DNA from: Actinotalea endophytica
GTDB lineage: Bacteria > Actinomycetota > Actinomycetes > Actinomycetales > Cellulomonadaceae
NCBI RefSeq assembly: GCF_025717005.1
Contig: NZ_JAOVZU010000005.1
Coordinates: forward strand, 310,001 to 374,000
Direction: 5' to 3'
DNA length: 64,000 bases
Shown piece by piece: positions 40,889 through 48,325 of the stretch. The notes beneath the pieces were generated by a model. It saw only the letters and a program-made list of their open reading frames with translations. It ran no database searches and was not told the origin of the DNA. Made by a program: the position numbers and the translations under genes. Each line of letters begins with the position of its first letter. The first letter of the stretch is position 1.

Positions 40889-41033
40889 GGAGCCGGTGCG
40901 GGCACCGTGTCGAGCCGAAAAGGCCGTGCCGATCGAGCTCGTGCCGGTCGGGACGGCGTCGGCCGGGAGCCGCGCCGTCCCGGCGCGGGCGCTCCGGTCG
41001 TAGGCTGGCGACGTCGACGCACGGAGGCGCTGC

Positions 41034-41519
41034 ATGGTTCCCCGACCCAAGCCCTGGGCGAAGAAGGTCTTCGAAGCTCCGTCCTGGTTCTACGCCCGCG
41101 GGTGGGGGTGGCTGCTCGGCCGACGCTTCTGCGAGGTCGAGCACGTCGGACGCAAGTCCGGCAGGCGCCTGACCACCGTCCTGGAGATCGTGATCCACGA
41201 CCCGACCACCGACGAGATCGTCGTGGCCTCGGCGTACGGGGCCACCGCGAACTGGTACCGCAACCTTCAGGAGCACCCCGCGACGAAGATCAAGACCGGC
41301 CGCCAGGAGTACCGGCCGCAGACCCGGTTCCTCACACCCGAGGAGGGGCGCTCGGTGGCCGAGCGGTTCCGGGACGAGCACCCCTGGGAGGCACGGGTCG
41401 GCCTGCGTGTGATGGACGCGATCGACGCGGTCCCCGCGGGCACGTTCGACGACCCGGTCGAGATGTTCGCGTCGTTCCCGATGGTGGCCTTCCGGCCGGC
41501 CGAGCCGGCGGTGCTGTGA
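41034..41519 (+). CDS. Deazaflavin (F420)-dependent nitroreductase-family oxidoreductase
   Basis: A 161-aa split beta-barrel protein of the DDN family, which uses F420 in mycobacteria. GRKSGRRLTTVLEIV, SAYGATANWYRNLQEHP and the VGLRVMDAIDAVPAG segment follow the family pattern. The cofactor preference cannot be proven from sequence, and the substrate is unknown. ATG 41034 has GGAGG seven bases upstream, and TAGGCT at 41001-41006 could be the -10 box. It overlaps the next gene by four bases. Confidence 0.88.
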   Translation: MVPRPKPWAKKVFEAPSWFYARGWGWLLGRRFCEVEHVGRKSGRRLTTVLEIVIHDPTTDEIVVASAYGATANWYRNLQEHPATKIKTGRQEYRPQTRFLTPEEGRSVAERFRDEHPWEARVGLRVMDAIDAVPAGTFDDPVEMFASFPMVAFRPAEPAVL

Positions 41520-42253
41520 CCGCTCGGGCTGCCCACGCGGAGGCGCTCCGCGCACGTCCACCGGCACAGTGGGAGGAGTACCTCGAGCAGCACTCGGGCC
41601 TGCCCGGTCCGCGCGCCGACCTCGAGCTCCTCGACGTCGTCGGCGACCTCGCGGACGCGGCCCGGCTGCGGGCCTGGAGCGCGAGCCCGGACGAGTACCT
41701 CGCCGCCTGCGGCACGGCGGGGCTCGGCCGCCTCGTCACGGCGGTCGAGGACGCCGATGCCATGACCCTGCGGGACCGCGCCGGCGACGGCCGGTGGCGT
41801 GTTCGCGAGGGTGTCGCGATGGCGCTGCAGCGGGTCGGCGACCGCACCCCCGCGCTGCTGCGCGACCTGCTTGCCGCGTGGGCGGACGGCGACCCGCTGG
41901 TCCTGCGCGCGGCCGCGGCGGGGGTCTGCGAGCCTCGGTTGCTGCGCGACCCCGCCACCGTGGCCGCGGCCCTCGACCTGCTCGACGTGGCGACGTCCGC
42001 CCTGGCCGGTCTCCCGTCCGGACGCCGGCGGGACGACGACGTGCGGACGCTGCGCAAGGGCCTGGGCTACTGCTGGAGCGTGGCCGTCGCCGCCGACCCG
42101 GCCGCCGGGTTCCCCCGGCTCGAACGGTGGCTCGTCGACGACCCGGACGTGCGCTGGGTGGTGCGCCAGAACCTCGGCAAGGCCCGGCTGACCCGCGCGG
42201 ACGCCGAGCGAGCGGCGCACCTGGCCGACCTGCTCCGGGCCACCACGCCGTGA
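41516..42253 (+). CDS. HEAT-repeat-like protein
   Basis: A 245-aa all-helical protein. Repeated helical pairs such as RWRVREGVAMALQRVGD and DPDVRWVVRQNLGKARL resemble HEAT/PBS-lyase-type repeats used as protein-binding scaffolds. No catalytic motif is visible. GTG 41516 overlaps the preceding oxidoreductase stop (GTGA), so the two are translationally coupled and may act together. The kinase gene follows after 12 bp. Confidence 0.75.
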   Translation: MTARAAHAEALRARPPAQWEEYLEQHSGLPGPRADLELLDVVGDLADAARLRAWSASPDEYLAACGTAGLGRLVTAVEDADAMTLRDRAGDGRWRVREGVAMALQRVGDRTPALLRDLLAAWADGDPLVLRAAAAGVCEPRLLRDPATVAAALDLLDVATSALAGLPSGRRRDDDVRTLRKGLGYCWSVAVAADPAAGFPRLERWLVDDPDVRWVVRQNLGKARLTRADAERAAHLADLLRATTP

Positions 42254-42265
42254 TGGGCTGACCCG

Positions 42266-43030
42266 GTGCCGACGTTCACCAAGCGACGCCCCCGGCCGCC
42301 GGACGGCTTCTTCCGCTACGAGGCCGCCGGGCTCCGGTGGCTCCGCGCAGCGCACGGCGCCCGCGTCGTCGAGGTGCTGGCCGTCGGCGAGGACGCGATC
42401 GAGCTCGAGCGTCTCGAGACCACCCGGCCCGACCCGGTCACCGCCGAGGCGTTCGGCCGCGAGCTGGCCGCGACCCACCGCGCGGGCGCGCCCTCGTTCG
42501 GGTCACCACCGGACGGCTGGTCCGGCGACGGCTTCTTCGGCCCCCTCGACGACCCCCGCCCGTTGCCGACGGGTGCGTGGTCGTCCTGGGGTGCGTTCCA
42601 TGCCGAGGCGCGAGTCGCCGACGTCCGGGACAAGCTCGCGGCACAGCGGCAGCTCTCCCCCGGGCTCCGGGCCGGGCTGGACGCGCTTGCCGACCGCCTG
42701 CGGGCGGGCGAGTTCGACGACGACCTGCCGCCGGCCCGGCTGCACGGCGACCTGTGGTCCGGCAACGTGATGTGGACGCCCGACGGCGCGGTGCTCATCG
42801 ACCCCGCGGCGCACGGTGGTCACCCGCTGACCGACCTGGCGATGCTCGCGCTGTTCGGACTGCCGCACCTCGATCGGGTGCTCGCCGCGTACGCCGAGTC
42901 CACCCCGCTGCCGGACGGCTGGGTGGACCTGGTGCCGTTGCACCAGGTCTACCCCGTCGCCATGCACGCCGTGCTGTTCGGCGGCGGCTACCTGCACCAG
43001 ACCGAGGACCTGGTGCGGCGCTACGTCTGA
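42266..43030 (+). CDS. Fructosamine-kinase-family protein
   Basis: A 254-aa aminoglycoside-phosphotransferase-fold kinase of the fructosamine kinase family, which phosphorylates ketoamines on glycated amines for repair. It shows RLHGDLWSGNVMW (catalytic Asp), LIDPAAHGGHPLTDLAML (metal-binding Asp) and the GFFRYEAAGLRWLR opening. GTG 42266 is the start, after a 12-bp gap. It is the last gene of the oxidoreductase-HEAT-kinase unit. Its stop lies one base from the converging ald stop. Confidence 0.88.
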   Translation: MPTFTKRRPRPPDGFFRYEAAGLRWLRAAHGARVVEVLAVGEDAIELERLETTRPDPVTAEAFGRELAATHRAGAPSFGSPPDGWSGDGFFGPLDDPRPLPTGAWSSWGAFHAEARVADVRDKLAAQRQLSPGLRAGLDALADRLRAGEFDDDLPPARLHGDLWSGNVMWTPDGAVLIDPAAHGGHPLTDLAMLALFGLPHLDRVLAAYAESTPLPDGWVDLVPLHQVYPVAMHAVLFGGGYLHQTEDLVRRYV

Positions 43031-43031
43031 C

Positions 43032-44144
43032 TCAGACGAGGAGGTCGGCCGGGTCCTCGACCTGGTAGCCGTGGGCCTGCGCGACCGCCGCGTTGAGCAG
43101 CGCGCCGTGGTGGGTGGTCAGGCCGGCGCGCAGGGCCGGGTCGGCGGCCAGCGCGGCCTGCCAGCCCTTGCTCGCCAGGTCGGTCAGGTACGGCAGCGTC
43201 ACGTTGGTCAGCGCCCACGTCGAGGTCGCCGGAACCGCACCGGGCATGTTGGCGACGCAGTAGAAGATCGAGTCGTGCACGGCGAAGGTCGGCTCGGCGT
43301 GGGTGGTGGGGCGGGTGTCCTCGAAGCAGCCGCCCTGGTCCACCGCGATGTCCACGAGCACCGAGCCCGGCTTCATCCGGGACACCAGCTCGTTGCTGAT
43401 CAGCTTCGGCGTGCGAGCACCGGCCACCAGGACGGCACCGATCACCAGGTCGGCCTCGAGCACAGCGGCCTCGACCGAGTACGGCGTGGACGCGAGGGTC
43501 CGCACCCGACCGCCGTACGCCTCGTCGAGCTCGCGCAGACGGGGCTGGGAGACGTCCAGGATGGTGACGTCGGCGCGCATGCCGACGGCGATGTCCGCGG
43601 CGTAGCGGCCCGCCACGCCGCCACCGAGCACGACGACCTTGGCCGGCGCGACGCCGGGGACGCCACCGGGCAGCAGACCCCGGCCGCCCTGGCTGCGCAT
43701 CAGGTGGTAGGCCCCGACCTGGGGTGCCAGGCGGCCGGCGACCTCGCTCATCGGCGCGAGCAGCGGCAGCGAGCCGTCGGCGCGCTGGACGGTCTCGTAG
43801 GCGATCGAGGTGGTGCCGGCCGCGAGCAGCGCGTCGGTGCAGGGGCGGTCGGCGGCCAGGTGCAGGTACGTGAAGAGGACCTGGTCGCGGCGCAGCAGCG
43901 GGTACTCGGCAGCGATCGGCTCCTTGACCTTGCAGACCAGGTCCGCGGCCCAGGCGTCCTCGGCCGTCGCGACGATGGTCGCGCCGGCGGCGCGGTAGTC
44001 GTCGTCGGTGATGGCCGACCCGACGCCGGCCTCGGACTGGACGAGCACCTCGTGCCCGGCCGCGACCAGCTGGTGGACTCCGGCGGGCGTGACCGCCACC
44101 CGGTATTCGTGGACCTTGCGCTCGGTCGGGATCCCGATCCGCAT
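43032..44144 (-). CDS. ald: Alanine dehydrogenase
   Basis: NAD-dependent interconversion of L-alanine and pyruvate plus ammonia, 370 aa, the family length. The N-terminus MRIGIPTERKVHEYRVAVTP, catalytic Lys in CKVKEP, YLHLA with catalytic His, the NAD fold VVVLGGGVAG and the late SNELVSRMKPGSVLVDIAVDQGG block are all present. GGGAGG precedes the ATG. It is divergent from an Lrp/AsnC regulator, the arrangement of AldR-controlled alanine dehydrogenases, so alanine-responsive control is likely. Confidence 0.96.
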   Translation of the reverse strand: MRIGIPTERKVHEYRVAVTPAGVHQLVAAGHEVLVQSEAGVGSAITDDDYRAAGATIVATAEDAWAADLVCKVKEPIAAEYPLLRRDQVLFTYLHLAADRPCTDALLAAGTTSIAYETVQRADGSLPLLAPMSEVAGRLAPQVGAYHLMRSQGGRGLLPGGVPGVAPAKVVVLGGGVAGRYAADIAVGMRADVTILDVSQPRLRELDEAYGGRVRTLASTPYSVEAAVLEADLVIGAVLVAGARTPKLISNELVSRMKPGSVLVDIAVDQGGCFEDTRPTTHAEPTFAVHDSIFYCVANMPGAVPATSTWALTNVTLPYLTDLASKGWQAALAADPALRAGLTTHHGALLNAAVAQAHGYQVEDPADLLV

Positions 44145-44265
44145 GACGACCTCCCTGGAACTCAATGGACACCTCGAGGCACGCGCATGTGCCGTAGGAC
44201 ACAAGTGTGAATGAACGGACGTTTCTGACGGGTTAAGGCCGCAGAACATTCGGTATGGTCGGGGC
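44145..44265. promoter_or_regulatory. Divergent control region between ald and the Lrp-type regulator
   Basis: This 121-bp spacer is notably AT-richer than its surroundings. A short dyad (CACA-AG-TGTG, around 44203-44212) lies near the middle and could be part of a regulator site. The ald side ends with GGGAGG; the regulator side ends with TATGGT just before its ATG. Confidence 0.5.
44254..44259 (+). promoter_or_regulatory. Putative leaderless -10 box of the Lrp-type regulator (TATGGT)
   Basis: TATGGT ends six bases before ATG 44266; no ribosome-binding site lies between. Confidence 0.5.
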
Positions 44266-44796
44266 ATGACCACCACACCATCGGCTCCGACCGGTGTCCG
44301 CTCGCCGGCCCCGAAGAAAGTTCGGCGCGTCCTGGACGCGACCGACCGCGCCATCCTCCGGGTCCTCGCCCAGGACGCCCGGATCCCGAACAACGCGCTC
44401 GCCGAGGCGGTCGGTGTTGCGCCGTCCACCTGCCTCGCGCGGGTCCGGGCGCTGCGGGAGTCGGGCGTGATCCGGGGCTTCCATGCGGACATCGACCCGG
44501 CGGCACTCGGACACCGCCTGCAGGCCATGATCGCGGTGCGGGTCCAGGGCACGGCGAGGTCCGAGATGAGCACGCTCGGCCAGCAGCTCGCCCGGCGCCC
44601 GGAGGTCCTCGACGTGTACTTCCTGGCCGGCGCCGACGACTTCCTCGTGCACGTCGCGGCCCGCGACACCGAGACGCTGCGCGCCTTCGTGGTCGACCAG
44701 CTCTCCGCCCGCCCCGAGGTCGCGCACACCGAGACGAGCCTGATCTTCGAGCACCTTCCGGCCGGCCGCCCCGCACCCGAGCGGGCGGCGCGTTGA
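44266..44796 (+). CDS. Lrp/AsnC-family regulator, probable AldR
   Basis: A 176-aa feast/famine regulator. Residues 24-75 form the winged helix (DRAILRVLAQDARIPNNALAEAVGVAPSTC and the following recognition helix), and the rest is the RAM ligand-binding domain (MIAVRVQG, DDFLVHVAARD). Position divergent to ald suggests it activates ald in response to alanine; this is inferred from mycobacterial AldR. A 25-residue Pro/Lys-containing extension precedes the helix-turn-helix. Its stop overlaps the start of the DUF2254 gene. Confidence 0.9.
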   Translation: MTTTPSAPTGVRSPAPKKVRRVLDATDRAILRVLAQDARIPNNALAEAVGVAPSTCLARVRALRESGVIRGFHADIDPAALGHRLQAMIAVRVQGTARSEMSTLGQQLARRPEVLDVYFLAGADDFLVHVAARDTETLRAFVVDQLSARPEVAHTETSLIFEHLPAGRPAPERAAR

Positions 44797-46043
44797 CCGC
44801 GCTCGGAGCAGCCGCGTGGCGTCTGCGCGGCTGGGCGCGACGCTGGTTCCGCTCCCTGCTCGGCGTCCCGGTGCTCGCGGTGCTCGGCGGCGCGCTGCTC
44901 GCCGTCGCGACGCTCGGGCTCTCGCTCGCGATCGAGGCGCCCACGCTGGCCACGGTCGACGTCGCCCAGCAGGTGCTCCTCGCGATCGGCGGAGCGACCC
45001 TCACCCTGGCGGGCTTCGTCCTGACGATCGCCACCCTGTCCCTCCAGTTCGGTGCGACCACCTACGCCCCCCGGCTGGTCGAACAGCTCCGGCGCGACCG
45101 GCTGCTCCGGTTCACGCTCGGCGGCGCCCTGGGGACCTTCACCTACTCGATCGTGGTCGTCCTGACGGTGCGGTCGCAGCACCAGGACGCCGCCACCGTG
45201 GCCACCGTGCTCGCGCTGGTCGGCGCGACCGGGACGGTCCTGCTCTTCATCGCACTGCTGGACCGGCTGACCGCCCGGCTGCGGCCCGGCCGGACCATGG
45301 CGCAGCTGACCGAGGATGCGCGGCAGGCGATCGCGCGCACCTACCCCGACCCGGCGTCAGGTGCGCCCGAGCACGGGCGCGACGGCGTGCCAGGCGCGGC
45401 ATCGGCGGGCTGGGCCGAGCTGCCCGCCGACGCCGTCGTGCGACGCGAGGAGGGCTTCGGCTCGCTCGTGGACGTGGACGCGGCGGCACTGGCCACCCTC
45501 GCGCGCGAGCGTGCCATCCAGGTGGACCTGCTCGTCCCGATCGGCTCGTTCCTGGGTCCGGACGAGCCGGTCGCGCTGGTCACCCGGGCCGGGTCGGACG
45601 CACCGGCCGATGTCGACGAGGAGATCACGGCACAGGTCCTCGGCGCCCTCGCCCTGGGCGACGAGCGCACCGTCGACGCAGACCCGTCGTACCCGCTGCG
45701 GCTGCTCGTCGACATCGCGATCCGGGCCCTGTCCCCCGGGCTCAACGACCCCACCACCGCCGGCCAGGCGATCGACCACATCGGCGAGGTGCTGGTCGAG
45801 GCCTCTCGGCGTCGGCTCGGGCCACGCGCGCTGGCCGACGACGGCCGGAGCCTCGTCGTCGTCCCGGCCCCGGGGTGGGCGGCGCTGCTCGACCTCGCCT
45901 GGACCGAGATCTGGCACTTCGGCTCCGACCCGCAGACCCGGGCCGCGCTCCGCACGGCGTTCCGCCGGCTACAGGCCCGAGTCGAGCCCGCCCGTCGTCA
46001 CGAGCTCGACGAGCTGACCTCGCGGCTCGAGTCCGCGTCCTGA
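44793..46043 (+). CDS. DUF2254 membrane protein
   Basis: A 416-aa predicted membrane protein with four N-terminal spans (about residues 20-50, 60-85, 110-130, 135-160) and a large soluble C-terminal region. Family landmarks are FGATTYAPRLVEQLRRDR, DVDAAALATLARE and AIRALSPGLNDPTTAGQAIDHIG. The function is unknown. The likely start is TTG 44793, overlapping the Lrp stop (TTGA); no better ATG or GTG lies in frame nearby. The 3' end overlaps the opposing gene by 46 bp. Confidence 0.85.
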   Translation: MTALGAAAWRLRGWARRWFRSLLGVPVLAVLGGALLAVATLGLSLAIEAPTLATVDVAQQVLLAIGGATLTLAGFVLTIATLSLQFGATTYAPRLVEQLRRDRLLRFTLGGALGTFTYSIVVVLTVRSQHQDAATVATVLALVGATGTVLLFIALLDRLTARLRPGRTMAQLTEDARQAIARTYPDPASGAPEHGRDGVPGAASAGWAELPADAVVRREEGFGSLVDVDAAALATLARERAIQVDLLVPIGSFLGPDEPVALVTRAGSDAPADVDEEITAQVLGALALGDERTVDADPSYPLRLLVDIAIRALSPGLNDPTTAGQAIDHIGEVLVEASRRRLGPRALADDGRSLVVVPAPGWAALLDLAWTEIWHFGSDPQTRAALRTAFRRLQARVEPARRHELDELTSRLESAS

Positions 46044-47374
46044 TCGACCGGCTCGGGCCCGGGCAGCACCGGCGCGAAGAACCGGGCCAGCAGGACCACC
46101 GCGCCAGCGACCAGTGCCACGGTCACCACCAGCCCGGGCGTGAGCCGGTCCACGGCCACCAGCACGACACCCGCCAGCACCGCGACCACGCCGTCGACCA
46201 GACCCCGGTGCGCGGCGAACCAGCGCGCGGTGGTGCTGCGCCGGATCGCCGCCAGCCACGCCGGGCCCTCTGCCTGCCCGGCTCGTCCGAAGGCCGAACG
46301 AAGGCCACGGGCCGCCGAGGTCCCGCCGAGCACGAAGCCGACCACGACGAGCACGAGCCCGAGTGCGAGGGTCGTCCGCAGCATCGGACGCAGACCGCCG
46401 ACGACCTGGTCGTACAGGACGAGCCCGGCGTCCAGCCGCGACACCTGGCCGACCAGCGCGTCGGTGTACAACGCCCGACCGATCGTCACGACCAGCCCGA
46501 GGGCCGCAGCGGACCCGGCGAGCACGAACCCGGCGATCATCAGGGCACGCGCCCGGTTGACCGCAAGGCTCACGCCGACCGCGAGCAGGCCGAGCGTCGC
46601 CCAGATCAGCACCGGGCCGAGCACGTCGATCAGCCGGTAGAGCTGGCGCAGCCGGACGACGTCGCCGTTGCTCATCACCGGGTAGCTCACGCTGAGGTTC
46701 GACAGCCGGTCCACGAGCGAGAAGCCGCGGTCCGAGAGGTCCGAGACCACCACGGCGAGGACCGCTGCGAGGTTGATGCTGAGGTTGCCGCCCTCGTCGA
46801 GCTGGGCGATCGCATCCGGATCACCCTGCATCACGGCGACGAGCTGCTCGTGCGCCGCGCGGTTCGCGGCCACCCAGGCCGCGCTGAACTGGTCCGAGTC
46901 GACCACCCGCCCGATCGCCTGACGGACGAAGCTCGAGATCGCGTCGGCCAGCGGGGCCTCCAGCGCCAGCAGGCCCGTGGCGACCCGAGGGGGAACCTTG
47001 TCGAGTCCCGCGACCGCCTCGGTGACCTGGGCGGCCAGGTCCTCGGGACCGATCCGCTCGAGCAGCGCGGTCGCGAGCTGGTCGGTGATCGCCGCCTTGA
47101 TGGCCGGGTCGTCGGCGAGCGGTGCGACCGTCTCCAGGTACCGGTCGGTGTCCGTGACCAGACCCCGCGCCCACGACGTGGCCACCGCAAGCGGCGCGAG
47201 CAGCGCCGCGATCACGACCACGGCGACCGCCGAGGCGGCCCGCAGCCGACGTGACCCGCGCGCGGCCTCGGGCGCAGGCTCCGAGCGCAGCTGGGCGATC
47301 TCGCCCTCGAGCGCGGCGATCCTGGTCAGCAGCTCTTCGCGGTCGGTGGGGTCGACCTCCGGCGTCCGGGTCAT
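45998..47374 (-). CDS. Large membrane protein of unknown function
   Basis: A 458-aa protein with an N-terminal coiled coil (about residues 12-32), one span near 45-65 and a soluble domain (70-225) with paired helices. Four to six spans follow in the C-terminal half. The layout (span, helical extracytoplasmic domain, spans) recurs in actinobacterial integral membrane proteins of unknown function; I recognise no named family. ATG 47374 has GGGAGGG eight bases upstream. It converges on and overlaps DUF2254 by 46 bp, and ends in a short Ser run. Confidence 0.75.
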   Translation of the reverse strand: MTRTPEVDPTDREELLTRIAALEGEIAQLRSEPAPEAARGSRRLRAASAVAVVVIAALLAPLAVATSWARGLVTDTDRYLETVAPLADDPAIKAAITDQLATALLERIGPEDLAAQVTEAVAGLDKVPPRVATGLLALEAPLADAISSFVRQAIGRVVDSDQFSAAWVAANRAAHEQLVAVMQGDPDAIAQLDEGGNLSINLAAVLAVVVSDLSDRGFSLVDRLSNLSVSYPVMSNGDVVRLRQLYRLIDVLGPVLIWATLGLLAVGVSLAVNRARALMIAGFVLAGSAAALGLVVTIGRALYTDALVGQVSRLDAGLVLYDQVVGGLRPMLRTTLALGLVLVVVGFVLGGTSAARGLRSAFGRAGQAEGPAWLAAIRRSTTARWFAAHRGLVDGVVAVLAGVVLVAVDRLTPGLVVTVALVAGAVVLLARFFAPVLPGPEPVDQDADSSREVSSSSS

Positions 47375-47566
47375 GGGGCTGCCCTCCCGCCGGGCGATCG
47401 TCCGGCTCGTTCCGTCGAGTGCCTCACGCGAGACGCGGCGATCGGCGCCCGCACTCGGCAGGCTAGTCCCCGCATCGGCCGCCACGCCCATGATCGGCAC
47501 GTGCGGCCCGTCGGCGCGCACCTGCACCGGTCGAACGCTCCCGTCGGGACCCGGCGGCGGGCGGCG

Positions 47567-48325
47567 CTACAGCGCGATGGTGTCCCCGTGCGCCAGCAGG
47601 TGCACCTCGGTCTGCGGCGAGTGGCGTGAGACCGCCTCGGCGAAGCGCCAGCCCGGCGTGTGCAGGTGGTGGCTCATCGCCCAGTGCATGCCGGCCGGGT
47701 GCAGGCTGCCCCAGTGCACCGGCACCGCGTGGCGCGCCCGGACCATCGCCACGGCCTGCGCGGCCTGGTCCGGATCCATGTGCCCGGGCCCGAGGTTCGG
47801 CCCCCAGCCCCAGATCGGCACGACCGCGAGGTCGATCACACCCCGCGGCGCGAGCTCCGGCAGGTCCCGCATGCCGTCGAACAGAGCGGTGTCGCCGGCG
47901 AGCCAGGTCGCGGTGCGGCGGCCGGCGACGATGTGACCCACGGACTCGGCCACCGGACCGAACGGTTCGCGACGGCCGTGGTGCTCGGCCCGCACGGTGG
48001 TGACCGTCCCGCCGTGCCGGATCCGCACCGTCTCGCCGATCGCGGCCTCCTGCGCGGGACGAACGCCCTTGCGTCGCAACCAGGCGCCCGCCCCGAGCGG
48101 CGCGAGCACGACCGGGGCGTCCAGCGCACGCAGGCTCGGCAGGTCGCAGTGGTCGTGGTGCAGGTGCGACAGCACGACGGCGTCCGGCCGCTGCCAGGCC
48201 ACGCTGGGCGGGGGCGCCACGTGACGCAGCAGGCCGGGCCGGGCACGCAGCACCGGGTCGGCCACCACCGAGATCCCCTCGAGCACGACGAGCACCGAGG
48301 CATGACCCCACCAGGTGAGCTTCAC
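47567..48325 (-). CDS. MBL-fold metallo-hydrolase (UlaG/YtnP-like)
   Basis: A 252-aa beta-lactamase-fold hydrolase of the L-ascorbate-6-phosphate lactonase/N-acyl-phosphatidylethanolamine phospholipase group. Metal ligands are visible in SHLHHDHCD, LAGDTALFDG, and a late His in VPVHWGSLHP. The opening VKLTWWGHASV is typical of this group. GTG 48325 overlaps the stop of the phosphodiesterase gene upstream (GTGA), so the two hydrolases are coupled and may act in one pathway on phosphate esters or lipids; that is inference. Confidence 0.88.
   Translation of the reverse strand: MKLTWWGHASVLVVLEGISVVADPVLRARPGLLRHVAPPPSVAWQRPDAVVLSHLHHDHCDLPSLRALDAPVVLAPLGAGAWLRRKGVRPAQEAAIGETVRIRHGGTVTTVRAEHHGRREPFGPVAESVGHIVAGRRTATWLAGDTALFDGMRDLPELAPRGVIDLAVVPIWGWGPNLGPGHMDPDQAAQAVAMVRARHAVPVHWGSLHPAGMHWAMSHHLHTPGWRFAEAVSRHSPQTEVHLLAHGDTIAL

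Noticed and set aside
43024-43038. Dyad CGTCTGA-C-TCAGACG between the kinase and ald genes as a terminator
   Set aside because: It arises because both genes end in Val-stop (GTCTGA) with one base between; the stem of seven pairs has no loop.
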